Assembly: GCA_000434055.1 (NCBI GenBank)
Contig: HF999646.1
Location: 1-62,937 of the forward strand
Source of the DNA: Ruminococcus sp. CAG:488
Lineage (GTDB): Bacteria > Bacillota > Clostridia > Oscillospirales > Acutalibacteraceae
Direction of reading: 5' to 3'
DNA length: 62,937 nt
Shown piece by piece: positions 51,538 through 59,446 of this stretch; the stretch's first letter is position 1; each line of letters starts with the position of its first letter. The position numbers were made by a program, and so were the translations under genes. The notes below the pieces were generated by a model. The model did not search any database, was not told where the DNA came from, and saw only the letters and a program-made list of their open reading frames with translations.

Positions 51538-53928
51538 ATGAGCAAAATGAACCGACAGTATCCGGCACTTGAGCTGGATAAGGTGCTTGAGCTACTGGCT
51601 CAGCATACCTCATGCGAGGATGCTCGGCTTGCTGCTCTGAACCTTGAACCGCAGACCGACCTTGCGTCGGCGCAGGCACTTATGAATCAGACGAGGGACG
51701 CACACATGCTCCTTGCACGCTTCGGCGGTCCTGCATTCGGCGGTCTTATAAATGTTAATAACGCACTTTACCGTGCCGATGCGGGAAGCACGCTCAGTCT
51801 CAAGGAGCTTCTCAACGTTGCGTCCGTGCTTCATGTAATAAGAACGATTTCGCAGTGGAGAAGCACCAACGAAGGCGTTGCAACTGTGCTTGACGTGTAT
51901 TTCAACGCACTCATGCCGAACAGATTCCTTGAGGATTCAATTACGACGGCGATCATCTCCGAGGAGGAGATTGCCGACAACGCTTCGCCGACACTTGCCG
52001 ATATCAGAAGAAAGATTCGTGTGCAGGAATCCAAGGTCAGAGATCAGCTCGGTAAATATACGCACAATTCAAATTTCTCGAAGTATCTTCAGGATAATAT
52101 CATAACAATGAGAAACGGCCGCTACGTTATACCCGTCAGGAACGAGTACAGGGGAGAGGTGCCCGGTCTTGTGCATGACACCTCGTCGAGCGGTGCAACG
52201 GTTTTCATTGAGCCGATGCCGATAGTTGAGGCGAATAACCAGATTAAGCTCCTTAAAAATAAGGAGGAGGACGAGATTGACCGTATTCTTGCCGAGCTTT
52301 CGGCCAACGTCGGCAGCTTCGCGGATTCGATTAAGAATAGTTACGAATGTGCTGTCGAGCTGAACCTTATTTTTGCAAAGGCTCAGCTTGCCTATGCCAT
52401 GAGAGCAAGCGTTCCTCAGCTCAATAACGAGGGCATAATCGAATTAAGACGTGCAAGACATCCGCTGATTGACAAAAATAAAGTTGTGCCGGTTGATATC
52501 AGTCTCGGCACGGACTTTGATACGATAGTAATCACCGGTCCGAACACGGGCGGTAAAACCGTTTCGATAAAGACGATCGGTCTTATGTCGCTGATGGCGA
52601 TGTGCGGACTCATGATCCCTGTTGACGACAGAAGCAGAATATCGGTCTTTGACCATGTGCTTGCCGATATCGGCGACGAGCAGAGCATTGAGCAGTCGCT
52701 TTCAACGTTCTCGTCGCACATGACTAAGATAGTTAAAATTCTTGAACTTGCCAATGATAAGAGCCTTGTGCTTATCGACGAGCTCGGAGCGGGTACGGAT
52801 CCGATTGAGGGTGCGGCGCTTGCTGTTTCGATTCTTGAACAGCTTCGTAAGCAAGGCGCAAAGATTGCGGCGACAACTCACTACGCCGAGCTTAAATCCT
52901 ATGCCTTGCAGACCTCGGGCGTTATCAACGGAAGCTGTGAATTTGACGTTCAGTCACTCAAGCCTACCTACAGGCTTCTTATCGGTATTCCCGGCAGGTC
53001 AAATGCTTTTGCGATTTCAAAAAGGCTCGGGATAAGTGACGAAATAATCGAGCACGCCCAAGAACTTGTTTCAAATGAAAATGTTCGCTTTGAGGACGTT
53101 GTGGACAGGCTTGAACAGAGCCGTGCAAAGATGGAAAAAGAGCGTGAGGAAGCCGAAAAAATCCGCGAAGAAGCCAACCGTGAGCTGGAAAAGGCTCAGA
53201 AGCTGAAGGCGGATATCGAAACGCTCAGACAAAAGGAGCTTGATGACGCAAAGAGTCGGGCGGTAAGAATAACAGAACAGGCTAAGCGTGAAGCTTATCA
53301 ACTGCTTAACGATCTTGAGATGCTAAAAAAACAGCAGGCAAAGGAGAAAAACGCCGCCGAGATGGCTCGCCGTGCAAGGGCAGTTATAAAAAAGGATCTC
53401 AATGCAATAGACACTGCCTCCGATCCGATAGTTTCTCTCGGCAATGACGAGGACTATGTTTTGCCCAGACCGCTGAAAATCGGCGATACGGTAATAATTG
53501 CAGATATCGGAAATGAAGCGACCGTTGTTACTCTCAAGGATAAAAAAGGACTTGTCACCGTTCAGATGGGAACGATGAAAACAAGAGTCAAGGAAGAAAA
53601 TCTGCGGCTTATTGAGAAGAAAAAGAGCGCTGAAAAGAAACGTACCGTTGCCACGGGCAGAATGGAAAGCCGCATGAATATGAAGGCTCAGACCAGCGTT
53701 GACCTTCGGGGAATGACGGTCGAGGAGGGCATATTGGAGCTTGACCGCTACATTGACCATGCGTTGAGAATGGGAATAAATGAATTCACGGTAATTCACG
53801 GCAAGGGCACAGGTGTTCTGCGCTCGGCGGTCAGGGATTATCTGAAAAAATCAAAGTATGTTAAAACTTCACGTCTCGGCACGTTCGGAGAAGGAGAGGA
53901 CGGAGTAAGCATTGTCACACTCAAATAG
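51538..53928 (+). CDS. mutS2: Endonuclease MutS2
   Basis: 796 residues. A MutS-type lever/clamp part, Walker A ITGPNTGGKT and Walker B VLIDELGAGTDP, a long coiled coil (about 515-620) and a C-terminal Smr domain (VDLRGMTVEEG, HGKGTGVLR). MutS2 acts on branched DNA and collided ribosomes. The start is ATG 51538; a second ATG at 51547 is also possible. Confidence 0.96.
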   Translation: MSKMNRQYPALELDKVLELLAQHTSCEDARLAALNLEPQTDLASAQALMNQTRDAHMLLARFGGPAFGGLINVNNALYRADAGSTLSLKELLNVASVLHVIRTISQWRSTNEGVATVLDVYFNALMPNRFLEDSITTAIISEEEIADNASPTLADIRRKIRVQESKVRDQLGKYTHNSNFSKYLQDNIITMRNGRYVIPVRNEYRGEVPGLVHDTSSSGATVFIEPMPIVEANNQIKLLKNKEEDEIDRILAELSANVGSFADSIKNSYECAVELNLIFAKAQLAYAMRASVPQLNNEGIIELRRARHPLIDKNKVVPVDISLGTDFDTIVITGPNTGGKTVSIKTIGLMSLMAMCGLMIPVDDRSRISVFDHVLADIGDEQSIEQSLSTFSSHMTKIVKILELANDKSLVLIDELGAGTDPIEGAALAVSILEQLRKQGAKIAATTHYAELKSYALQTSGVINGSCEFDVQSLKPTYRLLIGIPGRSNAFAISKRLGISDEIIEHAQELVSNENVRFEDVVDRLEQSRAKMEKEREEAEKIREEANRELEKAQKLKADIETLRQKELDDAKSRAVRITEQAKREAYQLLNDLEMLKKQQAKEKNAAEMARRARAVIKKDLNAIDTASDPIVSLGNDEDYVLPRPLKIGDTVIIADIGNEATVVTLKDKKGLVTVQMGTMKTRVKEENLRLIEKKKSAEKKRTVATGRMESRMNMKAQTSVDLRGMTVEEGILELDRYIDHALRMGINEFTVIHGKGTGVLRSAVRDYLKKSKYVKTSRLGTFGEGEDGVSIVTLK

Positions 53929-54802
53929 CAGAGATAAATTATTCATGGCGTTCACAATGCTTGTTTTCGGCACCTTAGGACCATTCATAAACAATATAAG
54001 CTTTCCTTCGTCTTTCATTTCCTTTGCGAGGGCGATTATAGGAAGTCTTTTCATCGGAATTTTTATGGCTGTCAGCGGTCACGGTTTTGACGGAAAGGCG
54101 ATAGTGAAAAATTTGAAGCTGTTGATTCCGTCGGGAATAGCTATGGCTTTTAACTGGATTTGCCTTTTTGAAGCCTATAGATTCACGGGCGTAACGGTCG
54201 CAACGCTGTGCTATTATATGGCGCCTGTAATTGTTGTTGCGGTATCGCCTTTTATTCTCAAGGAACGTCTGACGGCCGTAAAGGGCTTAAGTGTCGCTGT
54301 TGCGGTTATCGGAGCGGTGCTCATATCGGGAATTGTTACGGGCGCAACAAAAAGCTTCAAGGGAATTCTTTTCGGGCTTGCCGCCGCTGCTTTATACAGC
54401 ACGGTTATTGTTATAAACAAGTTTGTTCGAGAGCTTTCGCCCGTTGAAACGACTTTCGTTCAGCTTTCGGTCGCCGCAGTCACGATGATTCCGTACGTCC
54501 TGCTGACCGAGGATGTGACAGGCTTCAGCTTTGATACGAAGTCGGTTATACTTACCTTGATTATCGGCTTGTTTCACACCGGATTTGCTTATGTGATTTA
54601 TTTTTCGTCCGTGCAGAAAATCCCTGCACAGACTACCGCTGTTTTCAGCTACATAGACCCCGTAACGGCGATTATCATTTCCGCCGCCTTCCTCGGAGAA
54701 AGACTGGATGCCGTTCAGATAGTCGGCACGGTCCTTATCCTTGCCGCAACGCTTTTCAACGAGCTTGCCCCGATGATAAGGGAAAAGCTCAAGAAGGGCT
54801 AA
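53912..54802 (+). CDS. EamA/DMT family transporter
   Basis: 296 residues with ten membrane segments in two EamA halves. The TTG start overlaps the mutS2 stop by 17 bp; a later ATG at 53945 would trim the cytoplasmic tip. Substrate unknown. Motifs include FNWICLFEAYRFTGV and the C-terminal SYIDPVTAIIISAAFLGE typical of the family. Confidence 0.9.
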   Translation: MSHSNSRDKLFMAFTMLVFGTLGPFINNISFPSSFISFARAIIGSLFIGIFMAVSGHGFDGKAIVKNLKLLIPSGIAMAFNWICLFEAYRFTGVTVATLCYYMAPVIVVAVSPFILKERLTAVKGLSVAVAVIGAVLISGIVTGATKSFKGILFGLAAAALYSTVIVINKFVRELSPVETTFVQLSVAAVTMIPYVLLTEDVTGFSFDTKSVILTLIIGLFHTGFAYVIYFSSVQKIPAQTTAVFSYIDPVTAIIISAAFLGERLDAVQIVGTVLILAATLFNELAPMIREKLKKG

Positions 54803-54832
54803 AGGTATATGAGCTCATCCTCTGGCGGAGCT

Positions 54833-54855
54833 GTCACGGCTTGTCCGTGACTGAG
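54833..54855. repeat. REP-like palindromic element
   Basis: GTCACGG (54833-54839) and CCGTGAC (54845-54851) are perfect arms with a 5-nt loop, followed by TGAG. The same motif occurs in the element upstream of RHS copy 2 (28828-28849), so it is a dispersed repeat. It may also act as a weak terminator of the transporter gene. Confidence 0.5.
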
Positions 54856-54923
54856 CATGCAAGTGCGGTAAATAAATCAACAACCATATCCCGAATAATT
54901 TCATCACGAAAGGAATGTTCTTT

Positions 54924-55577
54924 ATGAAAGACCTTATAATTATCGGCTCGGGCGGTCTCGGACGAGAGAGCGTATGGACGGCTGAGAGAATTAACGCTGT
55001 CAATCCCGAATGGAATATTCTCGGATTTATTGACGATAATATTCAGGTACAGGGTAAGCTTATCGACGGATACAGGGTCATCGGAACGACTGCCGCGGCG
55101 GTTAAATATCCGGATGCGTACTATGTTTGCGCTGTCGGAAGTGCCAAGATAAGAAACAGAATCATAAAAAAAATAAAGAGCATTGCCGATGTGAAGTTTG
55201 CAACGCTTATTGACCCTGCCGCCGTGTTCGGCAAGGACAGAGTGCAGATAGGCGAGGGCTGTATTATTTGCGCCAATACTTATATTACGCTTGATATCAA
55301 AATCGGCAGTCATGTTTATATCGGCGCAAATTCAACGGTAGGCCATGATTCGAGAATTGACGATTTTGTTACAGTCTATCCCGGAGCAAATGTTTCCGGA
55401 AGCACGTATCTCGGTTCCGGGTGTGAAATAGGAACAGGGTCAAAAGTTATTCAAGGTCTTTCGATAGGAATGAACTCCATCATCGGTGCAGGTGCGGTCG
55501 TTATAAAGAATATTCCGCAGGATTGTACGGCTGTCGGAGTTCCGGCTAAAATCATAAAGATGAATCGAAATATATAA
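54924..55577 (+). CDS. NeuD/PglD-like acyltransferase (left-handed beta helix)
   Basis: 217 residues from ATG 54924, nine bases after AAAGGA. The N-terminal nucleotide-sugar-binding Rossmann-like part (KDLIIIGSGGLGRES) leads to hexapeptide repeats (IGEGCIICANT, IGSHVYIGANS, VGHDSRI, GTGSKVIQ) and the end GVPAKIIK. Such enzymes acetylate sugars of surface glycans. It is not in the EPS locus, but could modify its sugars. A bidirectional terminator follows. Confidence 0.87.
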   Translation: MKDLIIIGSGGLGRESVWTAERINAVNPEWNILGFIDDNIQVQGKLIDGYRVIGTTAAAVKYPDAYYVCAVGSAKIRNRIIKKIKSIADVKFATLIDPAAVFGKDRVQIGEGCIICANTYITLDIKIGSHVYIGANSTVGHDSRIDDFVTVYPGANVSGSTYLGSGCEIGTGSKVIQGLSIGMNSIIGAGAVVIKNIPQDCTAVGVPAKIIKMNRNI

Positions 55578-55582
55578 AAAAG

Positions 55583-55622
55583 GACGGTATCAAAACTCAT
55601 CAGTTAAGATACCGTCGTTATT
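55583..55622. terminator. Bidirectional terminator
   Basis: GACGGTATC (55583-55591) pairs perfectly with GATACCGTC (55608-55616). An A-run on the left (AAAAAAG) and a T-rich right side serve both converging genes. Confidence 0.8.
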
Positions 55623-55636
55623 ATTTATTGTGAAAC

Positions 55637-56158
55637 TCAGAAGCCGATAATGTGGCTTATAATGTCGCGAATAATTTTAAGCAGGTTGAGAAGAACGGTC
55701 TTGAATCCCGCAAAGAAGGAATTACCGCTTGCTCCCTTGTCGCAGCTGAATGTCATTTCAACCGTTAATGTACCGTCCTGAATACGAACGCTTGACGGAT
55801 TTTGACCGTTGACCGTTACCGTGAGAGAATCGTCAAGCTTGTAACCGTCCTTAGGTGCTATTGAAATTTTTGCCGTGTATTCTCTGCCGTCCTCGTAGAC
55901 ATAGTCCGAATCCGCGGCCGAAACAATTCCGTTTGTCTTGGTATCATACCATGTGAAAGCCGTTACGGTGACGTTTTCGCTGCTTGCAACGTAGTCTATG
56001 CTCGGCTTCTGACCGGCAATCGGAGTGTTGATTATGATGTCAATATTGCCTGCGATAATGTAAACGGGTTTGTCGTCAGCCGATACGGCAACGCTCATTA
56101 TACCGAAAACGGTTATGACGGCAATGAGAATTGCCAAAATCTTTTTTGTTGTTTTCAT
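55637..56158 (-). CDS. Small secreted/membrane-anchored protein
   Basis: 173 residues. Signal peptide 1-27 (ends SVAVSADD), a beta-rich domain with repeated DD/GYKLDD pieces (KISIAPKDGYKLDDS, TVTVNGQNP), and a C-terminal hydrophobic, amphipathic stretch (FFAGFKTVLLNLLKIIRDIISHIIGF in part) that may anchor it. No family recognised. Single gene with its own promoter. Confidence 0.65.
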   Translation of the reverse strand: MKTTKKILAILIAVITVFGIMSVAVSADDKPVYIIAGNIDIIINTPIAGQKPSIDYVASSENVTVTAFTWYDTKTNGIVSAADSDYVYEDGREYTAKISIAPKDGYKLDDSLTVTVNGQNPSSVRIQDGTLTVEMTFSCDKGASGNSFFAGFKTVLLNLLKIIRDIISHIIGF

Positions 56159-56217
56159 ACTGATTCTCCTTTATTTTTTTGACGGCAAATAAGCCTTGAC
56201 CGTCTGTAATTTATTTT

Positions 56218-56245
56218 ATTATAACATAAAAAATTTTTTTGTCTA
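56218..56245 (-). promoter_or_regulatory. Promoter of the 55637-56158 gene
   Basis: On the minus strand TAGACA (56245-56240), a 16-bp spacer and TATAAT (56223-56218), 60 bp upstream of ATG 56158. Confidence 0.6.
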
Positions 56246-56285
56246 TATACAGTATCAAAAAATGTCGATTTTGATTTAGTGCGTC

Positions 56286-56314
56286 TTGATATAAATATGT
56301 ATTTATGATATAAT
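56286..56314 (+). promoter_or_regulatory. Promoter of malQ
   Basis: TTGATA (56286-56291), a 17-bp spacer and TATAAT (56309-56314) with TG one base before the -10. It is divergent from the promoter at 56218-56245. Confidence 0.8.
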
Positions 56315-56343
56315 CGAGCGGTAATTTGTAAGAAGGTGAGTAA

Positions 56344-57861
56344 ATGTTAAAGGAAAGAGCATCGGGAGTTTTGATGCATATTTCTTCTCTTCCGTCACGG
56401 TACGGAATAGGCGTTTTTGATGATAATTGCAGGCATTTTGCCGACAGGCTCAGTCAGATGAATTTCGGCTATTGGCAGGTGTTGCCGTTCAATCCGGTTG
56501 ACGGGTCGAATTCGCCGTATTGTTCCTCATCCGCTTTCGCAGGTAATTTTATGTTTATTGACCCTGAAAAGCTTTATTCCGACGGACTTTGTACAAAAGA
56601 GGAGTTTGAAAGTAATATTTACGGCGGAAGTCCGTATACGGCGGACTATGAATTTGCCGCAGAGAAAAGACTCGCCCTTTTAAAAGAGGCTTTTCTGCGT
56701 ATCACTCCGGAGACGGCGCAGAATATCAAGTCTTTCGAAAAGGAAAATCAGTGGCTTACGGATTTTTCTCTTTACATGGCGCTCAAAGAAGCAAACGGCA
56801 TGAAACCGTGGTGGCAATGGGAGCCTGAGCAGGCGAGGTATGAGATTTTCATGCAGAAGCACAGGTACGATTTTGAGGAGCGTTCGGCATTCTGGCGCTT
56901 CGTTCAGTATATTTTCTATTCACAGTGGTATGACGTGAAGAAATATATCAATTCAAAAGGAATTGCCGTAATCGGAGATATGCCTATTTATGTTTCATTG
57001 GACAGCGCCGATGTGTGGGCAAACCGCGGAATGTTCCTTATTGACGATAAAACGCTCAAACCGCAGAAAATAGCCGGAGTTCCGCCCGATTATTTTTCAA
57101 AGGACGGTCAGCTTTGGGGCAATCCTCTTTACGATTGGAAAGCGATGGAGAAAGACGGCTACTCGTGGTGGCTCGATCGAATAGGATCGGCGATAAGCAC
57201 CTATGATGTTGTTCGCATTGACCATTTCAGGGCGTTTGCGAGCTTTTGGCAGGTTCCTGCCGAGAGTGAGACGGCAAGAATAGGCGAATGGGCAAAAGGA
57301 CCGGGAATGAAGCTTTTCGACAAGGTTTTTGAGAAATATCCCGACACGCCGATTATTGCCGAGGATCTCGGAGTTTTCGGTAATGATGTTGTGAAGCTTC
57401 TTGAGGATACCGGTTTTCCGGGAATGAAGGTCATTCAGTTCGGTTTTGACGAAAGCTCGGATTCCTCACATCTTCCGCACAATGCCGTCAGAAATTCAGT
57501 CAACTACGTCGGTACTCATGATAATAATACTCTTTTGGGCTGGCTCTGGGAGGCAAACGAAAGCTCGCGCCGTTTTGCGCTTGACTATTGCGGCTTCAAG
57601 GGTGAAAATTGGGGTGAGGGCGGCTACCGATCGGAAAGCTGCCGTGCAATAATCGAAACGGTGTGGAAATCCGTCTCAAACACCGCAATAATTTCTTTCC
57701 AGGATCTTTGCGGCTTCGGAAGCGACGCAAGAATGAATATTCCGGGTGTTGCGGATAAGAACTGGCGCTTCAGAACGACAGCCGAAACCGTTGACGCTGT
57801 TGACACCGCTTATTATAAAAAGATAAATCGCATCTTTAAACGTGATTATAAAGTAATATGA
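56344..57861 (+). CDS. malQ: 4-alpha-glucanotransferase (GH77)
   Basis: 505 residues. Motifs: LHISSLPSRYGIGVFDD-type start, RIDHFRAFASFW (nucleophile Asp), IIAEDLG (acid/base Glu) and THDNNT. It moves glucan chains between maltodextrins in cytoplasmic starch or glycogen metabolism. Own promoter, AAGGTGAG upstream of the ATG, and a terminator after the stop. Confidence 0.95.
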   Translation: MLKERASGVLMHISSLPSRYGIGVFDDNCRHFADRLSQMNFGYWQVLPFNPVDGSNSPYCSSSAFAGNFMFIDPEKLYSDGLCTKEEFESNIYGGSPYTADYEFAAEKRLALLKEAFLRITPETAQNIKSFEKENQWLTDFSLYMALKEANGMKPWWQWEPEQARYEIFMQKHRYDFEERSAFWRFVQYIFYSQWYDVKKYINSKGIAVIGDMPIYVSLDSADVWANRGMFLIDDKTLKPQKIAGVPPDYFSKDGQLWGNPLYDWKAMEKDGYSWWLDRIGSAISTYDVVRIDHFRAFASFWQVPAESETARIGEWAKGPGMKLFDKVFEKYPDTPIIAEDLGVFGNDVVKLLEDTGFPGMKVIQFGFDESSDSSHLPHNAVRNSVNYVGTHDNNTLLGWLWEANESSRRFALDYCGFKGENWGEGGYRSESCRAIIETVWKSVSNTAIISFQDLCGFGSDARMNIPGVADKNWRFRTTAETVDAVDTAYYKKINRIFKRDYKVI

Positions 57862-57876
57862 AAATTTAAAAAGCTT

Positions 57877-57917
57877 CATGTCTCCTCTTGTTTGCTGCAG
57901 GGGAGGCATGATTTTTA
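57877..57917 (+). terminator. Terminator of malQ
   Basis: CATGTCTCC and GGGAGGCATG arms (57877-57888 and 57899-57910) with a T-run at 57912-57916. The remaining 57918-58200 is AT-rich and has no gene that I can see. Confidence 0.7.
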
Positions 57918-58202
57918 TCGAAAATCGGGCTTTTACGGTGTCGGTTTGCATCGCATCGGGCTATTGTCTGAAAAAGTGATATTCCACAGATGTGCGGAAA
58001 GAAAAGCATTGAGCATAAACCCTCCTCGGAAAGAGCTAAGATTAAATCATTTAAGCATAAAAAATTCTTAATAAGAACATACAGGCAAATAATTATCTCA
58101 ATTAGTTACAAAAGGTTACAACGTTAACAAAAAAGACATATTTGCACAACATTTTTGTGGTATAAGAATAAGTGTTGAAAAATTCTGTAAGGAAGGTATT
58201 TT

Positions 58203-58982
58203 ATGAAAAAAACCACTTTGATAAAGAGGATTACACTTGTTTTTCTCAGCGTTGTTATGGTTGTATGCTGTATCCCGTTTTCTGCTTCGGCAGCTTCGGC
58301 AAACGCAAAAACCATTTATGAATTTTGCATAAAGGAGCTTAAGCTCAATAACGCAGGCGCATGCGGCGTTCTTGCAAATATCGAGGCGGAGTCAAACTTT
58401 AACCCGAACCTTTACGGTGACGGCGGTGACAGCTACGGCATATGTCAGTGGAACCTTTCAAGATTTGATAATCTTATAAGCTTCTGCAACAAGAACGGAT
58501 ACAACTGGAAAACGCTTAACGGTCAGCTTCATTTCCTTAAATATGAGCTTACCTACAATAAGAGCGACACAGGCTATATTCTTGATAAGCTCAAGAATGT
58601 TTCAAACACTGCAAGCGGTGCATATACCGCAGGCTATGACTGGTGTTACTATTTCGAGAGACCGGCTAACAAGGCTGCAAAGTCGGAGAGCAGGGGATAT
58701 AAGGCGCAGAATACCTACTGGCCTGAATTCAAGAATTATAAAATGCCTAATGAAGTAAAACCGACTCCAGCTCCTTCATATAAGCTCGGAGATGTTAATT
58801 CCGACGGAAAAGTAAATTCATCGGATGCACTTGAAATCCTCCGCTATTCTGTAGGCATCGTTAATTTCAATGCCAACCAGTTCAAAGCCGGCGATCTTGA
58901 CAGAAGCGGCATTGTAAATGCAAACGATGCACGCATCGTCCTTTTGATTGCAACGGGCAGTACAGGTGCCGACTTAAAGTAA
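58203..58982 (+). CDS. Secreted lysozyme-like protein with a type I dockerin
   Basis: 259 residues, AAGGAAGG upstream. Signal peptide 1-30 (ends SASAAS). A phage-tail-lysozyme domain (about 36-175) has the catalytic-type GVLANIEAESNFNP and GDSYGICQWNLSRF. The dockerin (about 197-250) has two calcium-loop repeats, GDVNSDGKVNSSDALEILRY and GDLDRSGIVNANDARIVLL. The dockerin would dock a peptidoglycan-cleaving unit onto a cohesin protein at the surface; no cohesin is encoded in this window. Confidence 0.9.
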   Translation: MKKTTLIKRITLVFLSVVMVVCCIPFSASAASANAKTIYEFCIKELKLNNAGACGVLANIEAESNFNPNLYGDGGDSYGICQWNLSRFDNLISFCNKNGYNWKTLNGQLHFLKYELTYNKSDTGYILDKLKNVSNTASGAYTAGYDWCYYFERPANKAAKSESRGYKAQNTYWPEFKNYKMPNEVKPTPAPSYKLGDVNSDGKVNSSDALEILRYSVGIVNFNANQFKAGDLDRSGIVNANDARIVLLIATGSTGADLK

Positions 58983-58990
58983 AAAAAAAT

Positions 58991-59023
58991 GGGTCTGTGT
59001 TCAATCGCACAGGCCCTCTTTTT
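58991..59023 (+). terminator. Terminator of the lysozyme-dockerin gene
   Basis: GGGTCTGTG (58991-58999) pairs with CACAGGCCC (59008-59016), followed by TCTTTTT. A-run precedes it. Confidence 0.85.
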
Positions 59024-59154
59024 AGCTTCACTGTTATATCTGAAAATAATAATTAACTTTTTTGAAAAAGTTGCACCTAAGCTCGGCGATGTAAAAGCTT
59101 TGCAGAAAAATCTCATTGAGCTTCTAACACAAAATTCTATAATCTAAATAGAAA

Positions 59155-59178
59155 AACCACACAAAAGTGTGGCTTTTC
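59155..59178 (-). terminator. Terminator of tRNA-Leu
   Basis: CCACAC and GTGTGG (59157-59162 and 59167-59172) around AAAA. On the minus strand a T-run follows (plus-strand A-run at 59152-59156). Confidence 0.75.
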
Positions 59179-59200
59179 TTTATTGTTACATTATTATGTA

Positions 59201-59287
59201 TGGTGCCGGTGACCGGGGTCGAACCGGTACGGTGTCGCCACCACCGGATTTTGAGTCCGGCACGTCTGCCAATTCCATCACACCGGC
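59201..59287 (-). tRNA. tRNA-Leu (anticodon CAA)
   Basis: 87 nt with encoded CCA at 59201-59203. The 5' end GCCGGTG pairs with CACCGGC at the 3' end. The anticodon loop CTCAAAA in the stem CCGGA/TCCGG gives CAA. A long variable arm (GTGGTGGCGACAC region) and the T-loop TTCGACC fit a class II leucine tRNA. Its own promoter and terminator flank it. Confidence 0.95.
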
Positions 59288-59301
59288 ACATAACGCTGTT
59301 T

Positions 59302-59330
59302 ATTATACAGTAATGTTACAAGAAAATCAA
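59302..59330 (-). promoter_or_regulatory. Promoter of tRNA-Leu
   Basis: Minus strand TTGATT (59330-59325), a 17-bp spacer and TATAAT (59307-59302), 15 bp before the tRNA 5' end. Confidence 0.8.
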
Positions 59331-59384
59331 GTCCTTTTGAACAATTTATAAAAATTTATTCGCTATATTTCAACATAATGTCTA

Positions 59385-59412
59385 TTGAAATAATTATTTA
59401 AAGTAGTATAAT
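59385..59412 (+). promoter_or_regulatory. Promoter of the 59447 surface-protein gene
   Basis: TTGAAA (59385-59390), a 16-bp spacer and TATAAT (59407-59412). AGGAG at 59433-59437 precedes ATG 59447. Confidence 0.75.
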
Positions 59413-59446
59413 ATATTCTAATGGATTACTATAGGAGTTGATTAAG

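Noticed and set aside
58989..59146. 50-codon ORF with a hydrophobic start after the lysozyme-dockerin gene
   Set aside because: It begins inside the terminator hairpin and has no ribosome binding site; its KLGDV piece resembles the dockerin start only by a few residues.
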